Assembly (NCBI GenBank): GCA_963995505.1
Contig: OZ023181.1
Span: 8,655,487-8,719,486, forward strand
Source: Hypericum androsaemum
Lineage: Eukaryota; Streptophyta; Magnoliopsida; Malpighiales; Hypericaceae
Reading direction: 5' to 3'
Length of the DNA: 64,000 bases
Part shown: one piece after another, positions 50,072 to 61,671 of the stretch
How positions within the stretch are numbered: position 1 is the stretch's first letter
How the letters are laid out: each line of letters opens with the position of its first letter
Program-made: the position numbers and the translations under genes
The notes under the pieces: generated by a model
What the model saw: the letters and a program-made list of their open reading frames with translations, nothing else
Databases searched by the model: none
Told to the model about the DNA's origin: nothing

Positions 50072-50902
50072 TGTTGGGTTGAATGCATATTTAATGCATT
50101 TGACCCAAATTGGAAAGGCCCAAGTGGAAGGCCCAAAGTCAAGTTAAGGAGTGGATGTGTACCACATTGAATAGAGCAAGGAGGATTTCCTTATTTATAA
50201 GGAATTCCTCTCCTTACCTCTCAACTTGATTGACTACCCAAAGGGTGACCCACCGCTAGCTGCGAGGACGGTGCGAAGCACTGTTCGAGCACGAGCACGA
50301 GCACGAGCACGCGCACACGCGTGTGCGTGTGCGCATGGCGCATTGGACGCAGGTCTCAATGGACGCTTTGTGGCGCACTTGGAACTTCGCACGTGCGCAT
50401 CATCGCGAGGAGCTGGAGGAGCCTTAAGTATTTTGCCCGGGTCCTGAGAGAGCTGCGCAGCTACCGAAGTGATGAGGAGCTGCGAGCACCTTCCAGGATG
50501 GCCACCGAAGAGGCACGAAGGGCTGGAATGTCCAGGAGACTTCCAGAAGGCCGAAAGGTTGCGAGATCCCTCACGAAAGGGTGCCAACACAGTCTGAGCG
50601 CGCCTGGAAGGATCCAGAAGCCAACGAAGGGCCACGAGCGCACCAGGAAGGATCCAGAAGCCACCAAAGTACCACGAGCGCAGCCAACCAGCCTGCTGGA
50701 CGAACGGATGCGTTTCTTCGGGGTGGCTGCTTCCCTGCCTCCTCCAGCCTATAAATAGGCCTGTCCCCTTGCCATTTTCCTCATCCCAGCAGCAAGTGCA
50801 TTCTCCATAGCATTGTTGTCTTCTTCTCTCCCCCGTTCTTCACTTACAAGAGTCCAAAAGTTCTGGGTTTATAAGGGTTCGCCCGAAAGTTTCGAGATAC
50901 GT
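50072..50902 (+). repeat. Copia-1 3' LTR, right end altered
   Basis: It repeats the 5' LTR with scattered substitutions and small indels, including an extra GCGAGGAGCTGG segment near 50403 and a TATAAATA at about 50748. The match breaks off after GAGATACGT, and the expected terminal GTGCAACA is absent. The adjoining sequence belongs to the repeat also found at 10443. Confidence 0.9.
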
Positions 50903-51540
50903 ACCCAACTAGGGTCACGAAATAAACAATTAATTTCTCTCTCATCCATACCCAACCCAATTATATATTTTCCTACTCACATAAGCAAACCAAGGCCACA
51001 AAATAAATAAATAATTTTTCTCTCATCCACATATTATCTACTATCATTTTTTATTTATATAAAAATTATAATCAATATACGAAAATAATTATTTCATAAT
51101 TATAACAAGAAACAAATTTATAATTAAGTAACAAAATTAGGATTATAAAAGTTACAATACAAAATTAGAAATATGCCTTAAATGATAAATTAAGTAACAA
51201 AATCAGGATAAGATGAAGGATTATAAAATCTGAATAGTTGATAGCTTGGAAAATTAGGATCATTTGGATCCATAGTGAAAATAATATGAAAGAGATTAGA
51301 GAATTAAAGAAGATATTATGTAGTGAAAGAAAAGAGAATTTTAGATTGTTTGTTAAAATATGTTAGACATTGGACTCTATTTATAGAGGAATGAAAAATA
51401 CAAAATTTTATTTTTATTTTTTTGTTAAAGATATTTTTAATTTTTATAACCACACAAATAATATCTAAAAAGTTTATTTATACGAATAACATTGTGACAA
51501 GTGTAACTAAAGTAGATTGAAAAGTAAATAATAATAATAA
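50903..51540 (+). repeat. Second copy of the dispersed repeat at 10443-11060
   Basis: Shared, in order, with 10.4-11.1 kb: GGTCACG-AATAAA, TTAATTTCTCTCTC, CATACCCAA, CTCATCCACATATTATCTAC, GAATTTTAGAT and ACATTGGACTCTATTTATAG. Both copies are on the same strand and AT-rich without coding frames. The left edge coincides with the end of copia-1. Confidence 0.8.
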
Positions 51541-53085
51541 TAAAATATTGGGGCTAGGAGCACCAAGCCAAAAACTGTGAGGTCCCAAGGAGCGTGGCCC
51601 CTCCATTTTTCACCTCATTTATTTTTTTAAAATTTTTATTAATAAAAAAATTGTGACCCCTTGCGGGTCATTGATGCTCTTGGTGTGAGATGATACTATC
51701 TATACTTCGTAATTTCTTATTCGTTTGCACATATATTTTTTCATCATCTCCTTCGAAATGTTAACTTTTGTTTAGTATTAAGAAGGCGAGTGTTGAATCG
51801 AATTTTCCACGAAAACATATTCAATGTTATTCATAGGGATGTTTCCATCAGATTTTGCGGATTAATAAATTAGTGTTAATTTAGCGAGAGATTAAAAAAA
51901 GTCCAAATAAAAACACTGAATACTTTGGGATTTAGAAACCAACAAAGTGCATCGAAAGTGTTGCCAGTGTCTGGCACAGTGAACAAAACAGGTTCAAACA
52001 GTCAGATTTGATATTTAACTTAAATTTTGAATTCATAATTTTGTAATGAAACATATTAAATAGTCCCTTTTTATAGGACTCAATTTAATCGTTAAATGAA
52101 GTGATTGTCACAGTAGACAACATAGGGTAATAGTTTAGGAATATATTTTATAAAAAAATTTATCATCCATGGAATATGTGAGCTCAACAAGGGGGATTGG
52201 GTACGGAGTCAGATAGGAGGATCCCGTACCAAATGAGATTAATATGATCATTTGATCTTGATGACTACACACTCTTCAGAGATCTAATGGTACTAGTTGT
52301 CCGATGGTATTTTAGTCTTTTACCCATGCATCCTCCTTCCCTCTCTCTCCTCTTTATCGCTTTCCCGATTTCCCCTCCAGTCTCTCTCCATCATCTCCAT
52401 ATTCCTCCTCCAAGCCATCCGATTCGAAGGGGTGATGCCGGTGGGAGCAGCGACGACGACAGGAGCAGAGGCGACGATGATCTACTCCACTCGCTCGATT
52501 GAATCGATCTACTCCAATCTTTGTGATGTCAACAACGACTAGTTGCGGCGGGAGCTGCGGCGACGATGCGGACGACCAGGGTGATGGTTCATGGAGCCTT
52601 CTCCTCAGGCAAAAGATGGACCTGGCCGACGCCCCCTCCCCGGTGGAGTTTCCATTCCCTGCCTCCCTGGTCTCCCCCTATCTTCTGCCATCTCCGACCC
52701 CTGGTGATCCGACAGCGTCCGCTCTGGCTCCCGCGCTGGGTCATGAAGTAGCGGAGATGGATTTGAGACTCCGGCAGTGGTTGAAGTCCTTCCGAAGATG
52801 ACAACGAAGATGACTTGTAGAGGCAAGTCGAGCTTGCAGCGGCGAGATTTGTTCTTCTGATATTGATGTTTTTCTTGGAAGAGCTGACTGGACCAAATCC
52901 AAGCCTGACCGAACAAGCCCATTTTGTGGTTGAGATTGATGTTCTTCTTGGAAGAGCTTCGTCGAGAAATTGAAAACAACCTTATTTGATTTTTTTTAAT
53001 GGTTTGCACCCTTGTTTCATGGGTATTGTTGGTTTGAGCAAAGTACTTGTAAAATAGTTCATGCCATTTAATCATAATTCTTCAT
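51541..53085. other. Intergenic; includes a GC-rich block of unknown origin
   Basis: At 52297-52804 a GC-rich stretch with overlapping open frames stands out (for example AATTTGAEATMIYSTRSIES and GGSCGDDADDQGDGSWSLLL). No domain is recognised and no splice-consistent model could be built. It could be a gene fragment or a decayed 5' end. The rest is AT-rich. Confidence 0.4.
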
Positions 53086-53830
53086 GCCTATTTGTCGTAA
53101 CAGTTCGTGCCATTTAATCATAACTGTTTGGTTAGGATAAAATGGCATACCTGGGTATGATTAAATGACATGAACCATTATGATTAAATGGAACGAACTA
53201 ATATGATAAAATGGCACAAACTTTTATAATTAAATGGCACAAACTGTTATGATCAAATGATAGAGCTGATTATGATCTAATGGCATGCCGGTTATGATTA
53301 AATGGCAGGCCCAGTTACGATTAAATGACATGCTCGGTTATGTTAAAATGGCATGCCCGGTTATGATCCAATGGCAGACCCACTTACGATAAAATGGCAT
53401 GCCCTGTCATGATAAAATTGCATGCCTGGTTATGTTAAAATGGCATACCCGGTAATGACCCAATGGCAGACCCGGTTTCGATTAAAAGACATGCCCGGTC
53501 ATGATAAAATGGCATGACCGATTATGTTAAAATGACATGTCCGGTTAATATTTCATAACTAATATTAAATTAATTAATTAAATTATTAATTAAATGACAT
53601 ATCCGGTTATGTTAAAATGGCATGCTCAATTATGACTAATGGCATGCCTGGCTATGTATAATAGCATGTCCGGTTAATATTTAAAATTTATAATTAATTA
53701 ATTAAATGGCATACACGGTTATGTTAAAATGGCATGTCTGATTATTACTAATCGTATGTCTGGGTATGATAAATGGCATGTCCGATTATGATAAAATGAC
53801 ATAACATGTTATATTAAAATGACTAATATT
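53086..53830 (+). repeat. Minisatellite with 23-bp period
   Basis: Degenerate tandem units close to TTATGATTAAATGGCATGCCCGG run for about 750 bases with a clear 23-base period between 53260 and 53545. They become interrupted by TTAATTAATTAAAT-type AT-rich patches further right. There is no coding capacity. Confidence 0.9.
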
Positions 53831-54476
53831 AATTAATACTTATAATAAAATATTAAATAATTAGTTAATTTATATATCAGCTTAAATTATTTTAGTATAA
53901 TATGCGAATAATAACAAGATTAAAAAAAAGGGGGAGTGAACCCAGGCGCCCCAACCATGCCCCACCAGTTTCTGAAGTTAGACAAAGGAGAGGCGTGAAA
54001 TCTCGTTGGGAGTGGGTTTTGTTCCAAATCAGCTGTGCGTTTTTGGCTCTATGCTGGAAAAGGAGTGAGCTTTTAGGGTAATGGGTTCGTTGAAGAGTAC
54101 CCATTTCCTAGGTTAAAGAAGAAAGATTTTTTTGAAGAGGGGTAGAGATGGGGAGAGGAATGGAAACTTTCGAAGATGGGGATGAAAGTTCGATTTCTTG
54201 ATGTGGTTCTGTCCCCTGTTTCCCTTTGCTCCTCAATGTTATTGTTATCCTTGTCCTAGTAGGACTCCGTGTGGTTGCTTGAGCTTTTATCAAAGCTGTC
54301 CATTGTTTCCCCTTGCTCTTCTAAAAAAAGCAAATTAACTCGATATCGGCCCCATCCCGGAATGGAAGCTGCAGAAGGAGGAGGTCAGGATTAGGATCAT
54401 TCGAGGATGAAGAGAGATAGAGAGGTTGAGGTAAAGTGGAGAGATATGAAGAGGAAGAGATAAAGAGTTGGGAGGC

Positions 54477-55261
54477 TGTAATGCCCCGTGATCTGACCGA
54501 CTATCTCTACAGACCAACAAAGGTCTTTTTTAGTGTGTTTTGTCCTCGCTCATACGCGTCCTGGAAACTTCCCAGGATGTAAACCATACTAAAACTATCA
54601 GAGGTCAACGCATTTAATCTTCGAGTTTTCTCAAAATGTGTGCCACCACAGATCACATAAATCTTTTCCAGCGTATTTTATTCTCACTCACATGCATCCC
54701 AGAAACCTTCCAGGAGGTCACCCACCCAAGACTACTCTAGGTCAAGCACGTTTAATCTTGGAGTTCTCACAAGATGTGTGCCAGCAAAGAAGGTGCATCT
54801 TGTTGGTATGAATAGTACTGGTCAAATCACTTAAAGCCTTTTAGACAGAATATATCATTTACAGGATATCACATTCACTCTTACTTAAATATGCAACGTC
54901 CTCATCACGCCAGAATTGGACAATTCCAGAATCTCTCGTATTTGGGTTGCGTTCGATCCCCTAACCACATCGTACTAGCCAAGTCATTTTTCTAATACCA
55001 TATGGAATATCCCGTGATCCGACCGACTGTCTCCACAAACCAACACATGTCTTTTTCGTCGTGTTTTATTCTCACTCGCACGCATCCCGCAAATTTTTTA
55101 GGAGGTCACCCATCATAAGACTACTCCAGGTTAAACGCATTTAACCTTGGACTTTTCTAAATATGTGTGCTAAGAAAAAAGTACACCTTGTTGGTATGGA
55201 TAGTACCAATCAAATCACTTAAGACATTTCAGAAAGAATATATCAAATCACCTTGTTGGTA
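54477..55261 (-). mobile_element. Cassandra-like TRIM with 5S-rRNA-like LTRs
   Basis: LTR-like blocks at 54477-54873 and 55003-55261 flank a 129-bp interior. On the minus strand a primer-binding site TGGTATTAGA (initiator-Met tRNA type; plus-strand 54991-55000) follows the upstream LTR by two bases. Both LTRs contain a stretch resembling the second half of plant 5S rRNA: a TTAAxCGxxxTTxxxC box A-like part and GGGTGACCTCCT (plus-strand 54713-54730, 55100-55117). LTRs with 5S promoters and no coding interior define Cassandra TRIMs. The left LTR is longer because it carries a second, partial 5S-like unit (about 54565-54640). Confidence 0.75.
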
Positions 55262-55520
55262 TGTATACCCCGTAAATGATATGTTATGTCTGAAAGACCT
55301 TAACTGATTTGACTGGTATTATCCAGACCAACAAGGTGAACCTTCTTTTCTGGCACACATTTTGTGATAACTCAAAGGTTAAACGTGCTTGATCAGGAGT
55401 AGTCTTGGGATGGGTGACCTCCTAGAAATTTTTTTGGGATGCATGTGAGTGAGGACAAAATACGCTAAAAAAGATCTGTGTTGGTCTGTGGAGACAGTCA
55501 ATTGGATCACGGGAAGTTAT
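55262..55520 (+). mobile_element. Inverted solo Cassandra-like LTR with 5S-rRNA-like core
   Basis: This plus-strand block starts TGTATACCCCGTAAATGAT and ends near GGATCACGGGAAGTTATA. It includes GGTTAAACGTGCTTG and GGGATGGGTGACCTCCT (55407-55423), matching the 5S rRNA internal promoter and 3' half. It abuts the minus-strand element start-to-start, so the two LTRs form a large imperfect palindrome centred near 55.26 kb. Confidence 0.7.
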
Positions 55521-57017
55521 AGAGGCGGTGGAGAATGAGGGAGTAGGAGGTATTATGAGGATCTTGTAGGGGTAGGATAGGAACGAGTTGGGTGTGTTAT
55601 AAAATCGATATTTCTTAAGCTTAATGATTGAGATGGAGGTTGAAGGCCAAGGAAGGAGATGGAGGTTGCGGGTTGGTGGGGGCGAAGAGTGTTGGATATT
55701 ATAAAACAAATTGAGACCATTATGAAAATTTTCTAATTGGCCTGTCATCTTCACAAGGTTACAAAAGTTTGTAGTGGTAGACCACGTAGTTAACGAGAAT
55801 CTGACATGGCAAAATAGATGGTTGGGCAAATTCGGGTAGCTGCCCAGGTCCTCTAACTAAATTTTTTTGAAAAAGTTAAATTTATTTTATACGTTTTTAA
55901 ACCATATAGTACTCAAGTGTAACAATATGATACCACATGGTACTAGTGTACAATTTTCCCTCTATATTATAAATAAATGGTAGAGTAGGATCCAAAGTAG
56001 AGTTTATATTACAATTCATATCCTACCTTAGACCGTACAACTAAAATTGATCCACACTCATACCCTACCCTAGACCTAGTAAAGTCAACATAACCAAGGA
56101 CCACATAGCAAGGTAAGGCGTAACCCCCGGTGTATGAATATTTCTATCATACCTAACTCTATGCTCAAGTTATGACTAGGTACATTTCGATTTTGCGGTT
56201 TGACACATACTTTTTAAGCTGAACGTACACTATTTCAACTTAGAATTTACTACCGTATGTTTTGCGATTTCATTAAGTTTCACAGTTTTTTTTTGGGTGT
56301 CATGGTATCACGTGTTCAAAGCGCATTTCAGAAACAAACAAAAATTAAGCTATTTTTGGCTGGCCTATTTTCAAAATTAGGCTTAACATAAATATAGAAA
56401 GTTTGATTTAGTTCCAGCAATCCAAATTTTGCACATCTAAGACTAGCACGAAGGTTTCTGAAATTTTAGTTTTACAATCTGATTTTTAAAGTACGAATTT
56501 TTTTTTTGCAGATGTAACACCAGATCAACGCAACACAATGTTCAAATGTTCAACCACATACCAGCAGTCCATTTACAGCAATACGTAACGTGATTTGCAT
56601 AGCCCAACAACCTAAAGCAAAAGAGGAGCAAGAAGTTAGAGAAGCTAAAGGGTGTACATATTAGAGTTAGAGAAACTACAATCCGGTACAACAACCTATA
56701 ACAAACAACAGCCTAAAGAAAACACAAGCAACAACATAAACAAAACCAATACATCAAATGGTATACAGATTAGCGTATAGAAAATAGTTACCATGATACT
56801 GAATTTGGGATTAGGATTTCAGGATTTGGGGATTATTATTTCGGGAAGTGAGAGCGTGGTGGAGAAAGAAGAGAGTGTAATGTGGAAAATTTTGGGAAGC
56901 TAGCCGTTTGGGCTAACTACAAGAGTTACTAGCTGTTGTTAAACACCTGCGCATTCCTTACCATCGTGGGTCGGGCCCGTTACTTGCAAGTGTTTGATTT
57001 TTAAATTTAGTCATGTA
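55521..57017. other. Intergenic, no supported gene
   Basis: Mixed AT-rich sequence. The open frame on the minus strand at 55422-55829 crosses the Cassandra-like LTR and is not credible. I see no element ends before the target duplication at 57018. Confidence 0.45.
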
Positions 57018-57222
57018 TTTATTGTTGGAGATTGAGTTTGTTACGTTTCCTTATCAATGTAGATCATGCCTTAGCCGGTCCGATTTGTTACTTTGATAGA
57101 TTCCTATTGTACTACGATTTCCTTCTTGTTAACAAGGAAACTTGCTTAGCAAGATAGGTTACTGTAAGGCTATTTATATGCCATCCTTTTCTATGAATAA
57201 ACCAAGCGGCTACAATTTTTCA

Positions 57223-57234
57223 TGGTATCAGAGC
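57223..57234 (+). other. Copia-2 primer-binding site (initiator-Met tRNA type)
   Basis: TGGTATCAGAGC directly follows the LTR end. It is the complement of the plant initiator methionine tRNA 3' end used by most copia elements. Confidence 0.95.
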
Positions 57235-57301
57235 ATAGATTTGATTAAACCCCACCTAAACGAGCCTACCCGCTGAGAAATTCTTACCCCACCAAAAGAA
57301 A

Positions 57302-58200
57302 ATGTCAAAGAATGACAATGGATCCGCCAACGACATGTCCTCGCCATATTTCCTGCATCCCTCGGATAATCCAGAGCAGGTCAACGTGAGCGAATTGCTC
57401 AACGAAAGAAATTATGCTGATTGGGTTAGTGAGATGACCAATTTCCTTTTGGCAAAAAATAAACTAGGGTTTATCAACGGAACCATAAACAAACCGGAGG
57501 CAACTGCTGCGGATTACAATACCTGGCTACGTTGTGATGCGATGGTCAAAGGTTGGCTTGCCATCTCTATAGACAAAGAGGTCTGAGGTAGTGTCCACTA
57601 TGCAAAGACGGCGCGGGAAGTATGGGCGGATCTCAAAGAAAGATTCAGGAAAAGCAATGCACCGAGAGCCTATGATTTATGGCGATCGATATCCCTGCTC
57701 CATCAAGACAAGATGTCTGTCTCCACGTACTTCTCAAAATTGAAGTCCCTCTGGGATGAGATGGAGTCTATCTCACCAATGGCCACATGCACATGTGACG
57801 TGAAACATTAGTATGCAACTGCACGAGACTAGGAACAACTCTTTGTATTTCTAATGGGACTGGATGAAGTATACGGCACGGTGAAATCTCAAATTTTGAG
57901 CACCAAGCCACCTCCAACCCTTGGAGAGGCATACCATCTGATTCTCGAAGATGAGCAAAGTCGAATTATCGTAACAACATGACAACCGACTGTTGAAGCA
58001 GCAGCATTTCAGATTCGAAGCTCCAAGCGGTTCGACGGTGATTCCATATAGCAGAAAGTTGCGAAGAAAGAGAGAGAAAAATTGAGGTGCAATCACTGTC
58101 AGAAAATAGGGCATATAAAAGAGCAATGTTTTGAACTTGTAGGTTACCCGAAATGGTGGAAAGGAGAAGGAGGCAAAAAGGATCGCACCACCCCTACCAC
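57302..58200 (+). pseudogene. Copia-2 gag with zinc knuckle, interrupted
   Basis: The ATG at 57302 opens MSKNDNGSANDMSSPYFLHP, then LNERNYADWVSEMTNFLLAK and a UBN2-type gag. Stops occur at about 57584, 57810 and later. The C-terminal knuckle CNHCQKIGHIKEQCFELVGY (about 58090-58150) is intact as C-x2-C-x4-H-x4-C. Between them LKERFRKSNAPRAYDLWRSI and GLDEVYGTVKSQIL can be read in interrupted frames. Confidence 0.85.
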
Positions 58201-58380
58201 GGTATGAAGGCAGCAACCTTGTATCGCACAGGTGGAGGCGAGTCTGATACCAGGGCTGAGCGTCGAGCAATACGGAAGGCTGCTTGAAGTATTGAAGCTA
58301 GGGAGAGCTGATAGTGTGCGCGGACCACGTGATTTCAGGACTGAAGTACATATAGCTGGTATGAATTTAGGGCAACATTC

Positions 58381-61300
58381 ATAGATCATTGATTCAGGAG
58401 CAACGGAACACATAACTTGTGATTCAATTCTTTATGCAGGTCTAGTCAGGCGAACTAAAAATATGCCTGTGAAACTACCAACAGGCAATGACATACAAGT
58501 AGAAGGCATCAGAGATATTAAACTCCAGAACGGAATCGTGCTGAAGAATGTTTTATACATCTCTATTTTTTGATGCAATCTTATATCAGTTCATAGATTG
58601 ACTAAAGACCTAAGTTGTTCATTAACCTTTATTGCGGATGTTTGTGTATAGTAGGACCTGTCTACGAGGACCCTGATTGGAGTGGGTAGGCACCGTGGTA
58701 GTTTGTACCTGTTGGATTCCATTTCGAACGCTAGGGTGGTAATGCATGTTGACAAAGAAGCTTCAGCAAGCACCTGGCAAGAGAGACTTTGGCACCCATC
58801 AGTTGGAAAATTAGGTTATTTATAGCACTCATGTACAAATATTCAGTTGGATCAAAAAATTCTTTGTAATGCTTGATTACTGGTAAAATAGACCAGACCT
58901 TCCTTTCAGACTAGCAAAATAAATACTGATTCCTGTTTTGCTTGGTTCATTGTGATATATGGGGCCCTTATAGGACAGCATCGCTCTCCGGGGCACGTTA
59001 TTTCCTCACTATAATAGATGACTACAGTCGTGGTGTATGGGTCTATCTCATGCTCACAAGTCTGATGTGGCTCAATATTTGGTCATTTCTATCATATGAT
59101 TGAGACGCAATTTGGAAAGAAGGTACATCATATTAGAACTGATAATGAAGTAAAATTTCTGTCAACTGCTATGATGGCTTTTTACAGGGACAAAGGAATT
59201 TTATTACAGACATCTTGTCCTTATACACCACAGCAAAATGGTGTGGTCGAACGCATGCATCGTTACATCTTGGAGACTGCCTGTGCACTACTTTTTTATT
59301 CGGGGATGCCAACTTACTTTTGGGGCGAAAGTGTATTAACAGCAGTGTACCTGATTAATCACCTCCCTATACGTGCTGTCAACAACAAAACACCCTATGA
59401 GATACTCTTTGGTAAGAAGCCAAACTACAGTCATTTGCAGTTTTTTGGTTGCCTCGTGTATGCACATGTTCTAGGTCATCTTAGAGACAAATTTCAAGCA
59501 AAAGGTTGCAAGTGTGTGTTTGTCAGATACCCAGAAAGACAAAAGGGGTATCGAGTTTTTGATCTGGAAGATAGGCGCATTCGCCACACAAGGAATGTCA
59601 CCTTTGTGGAACATGTACATCCTTTTAAGAAGGACGTTAATAATAGCAAAATAGAGTAGCTGAAATCTGTCACTAATGGGCAACAAGGTAATGGCTTCGA
59701 TCTTGAACTGGGAACGGAGCAAGTGATGGATCATGTTGAAAGAGACATCGCCTTAGAAGAATTAGCTCCAGTCAATAATGATCCGGCACCTACCAAAAAT
59801 GTTGTTGCTCCAGCTGAGAACACAGTAGAGCCGGGTCCGATTGTTCCTATCCCGTGATGCAGCTCGCGACTGAAACAAGCCCCTCGCAAATTAGAAGATT
59901 ACGAAACATACGTACCACCCTCCATTGACCACCCACGGCCTACCAATCCTTCTGGGAACTCGGTGATATATCCTCTTGCATATTTCATTTCGTACTCAAA
60001 GTTTTCTAACACTCATAAGGTCTTTCTTGCTGCCATCACACAACGTGATGAGCCGAAGACTTATTTTCAGGCTGTCAAGAGTGAGGAATGAAGGAAGGCG
60101 ATGGCACATGAAATACAAGCCCTTGAAGCAAATAGCACGTGGACCCTCGAGCCTTTGCCTCCTTAAAGAAGGCAATCGATTCCAAGTGGGTGTACAAGAT
60201 TAAGTACAAGCCTAATGGGGATATTGAATGCTACAAAGTGTGCCTAGTCGCCAAAGGGTACACTCAAATTGAGGGTATCGACTTTTATGACACGTTCGCA
60301 CCAGTGACAAAGCTCATCACAGTTCATTGCCTCCTCGCGGTACCAGTCCAAAACTGGTTGGTTATCACACGACTGGATGTTAACAACTCCTTTTTGCATG
60401 GTGATTTTGATAAAGGTGTATACACGAAGCTCCCTCTTGGATATTCCTCCGCCTATGACATAATGTGTGCCGATTGAGAAAATCACTCTATGGACTTCAC
60501 CAAGCATCACTTAACTGGTATTATAAGTTCACTCAGGCACTCACTTATATTGGCTTCATTCAATGTCACTCGAACATATCGTTGTTCCGATTCCTTGGAG
60601 ATCGCATCGCTATTTTTGCATTGATCTATGTAGACGATGTGATACTTGATGGCAATTCTGAGGCAAAAATCAAGGAGGTCACTACATACTTGGATGTCAA
60701 GTTTGGAATTAAAGATTTGGGAGCTCTCAAATATTTCTTGGGCATTGAGGTAGCCCGCTCTGTTGATGGGCCCGTTTTTACTCAAAGAAAATATACTTTT
60801 GATAACCTTAAGGACAACAAGGAAATTGGCGACTGTCCTGCAGCTTTTTCTATAGAGCAAAATCACCATTTAACGATGACACAGACCAGTGAGCCAGTTG
60901 ATGGAAGTTGTTATCATCGGTTGATTGGGCGTCTTCTCTATATTATAGTAACGCGCCTCGACATTACATATGTGGTGAGCATTCTGAGTCAATTCGTTAC
61001 CAATCCTCAACAAGCCCATGTTGATGTAGCTGATCGAGTGCTTCATTATCACAAGCAATCTCCTAGTCAATGTATTACTTTCATTTGGTCATCCTGTTCT
61101 TACAGCATACTATAATGCAGACTGGGGTGGTTGTCCAATGACTCGTCGTTCTAGGATGGGCTACTTTGTGCTATTTGGTGGTTCACCAGTTTCTTGGCGT
61201 ACCAAGAAACAATCTGTTGTTGCACGGTCTTCAGCAGAAGCAGAATATAGATCCATGTCAGCTACTGTTAGTGAGATCATTTGATTATGATGGTTGTTTC

Positions 61301-61578
61301 TCAAGCTGCACGCCCCGTAAACAGGGCCAACGACACTTTTCTGTGACAATCAAACTGCCCTGTACATTGGCTCAAATCTGGTCTATCACGAGCAGGCTAA
61401 ACATGTTAAAATAGACTATTACTTTATCCGAGAACGAGTCCAGTCCAAAGAAATTATACCCCGAAAGATTGCTAGTGCCACTCAATTGGCAGATATTTTC
61501 ACTAAAGCGCTTGGACGTTAGCATTTTTACGAACTTCTTGGCAAGTTGGGCATTATGAATCTCCATGCGCCAACTTGA
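58381..61578 (+). pseudogene. Copia-2 pol (protease, integrase, RT, RNase H), heavily interrupted
   Basis: Protease IIDSGATEHITCDS follows gag. The integrase core is split: DYSRGVWVYL, then in a new frame from about 59096 IRTDNEVKFLSTAMMAFYRD and SCPYTPQQNGVVERMHRYIL. RT pieces are [40 protein letters not shown] and IYVDDVILDGNSEAKIKE, so the YVDD box is kept. RNase H reads YYNADWGGCPMTRRSRMGYF and SWRTKKQSVVARSSAEAEYR, and ends near QLADIFTKALGR. At least ten stops or frameshifts are visible. It resembles the copia lineages with 200-bp LTRs, but I cannot assign a lineage with confidence. Confidence 0.88.
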
Positions 61579-61671
61579 GAGGGAGTGTCGGAGATTGAGT
61601 TTGTTACGTTTCGTTATCAGTGTAGATCATGCCTTAGCTGGTCTAATTTTTTACTTTCATAGATTCCTATT

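Larger units (their letters stand above)
44670..50902 (+). mobile_element. Ty1/copia retrotransposon 1, defective
   Basis: Long direct repeats (about 840 bp) start TGTTGGGTTGAATGCATATT at 44670 and 50072. Between them lie gag, protease, integrase, reverse transcriptase and RNase H sequences in copia order on the plus strand. A purine-rich tract ATGTGGAGGAT directly precedes the 3' LTR. The 5' LTR ends in CAACA (45509-45513), the inverted match of TGTTG. The 3' LTR stops matching at about 50902, eight bases short. No target duplication is found, so the right junction may be rearranged. The gag deletion and in-frame stops make it non-autonomous. Confidence 0.93.

Noticed and set aside
53086..53830. 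CRISPR-like array
   Set aside because: The unit is a continuous 23-bp tandem repeat without unique spacers, in a plant genome.
54477..55520. A functional 5S rRNA gene
   Set aside because: Only the 3' half and promoter-like parts match, with many substitutions, and they sit within LTR-like repeats with a primer-binding site. This fits a Cassandra-type TRIM, not an rDNA unit.
55422..55829. Minus-strand frame of 135 codons
   Set aside because: Crosses the Cassandra-like LTR and has no domain or splice support.
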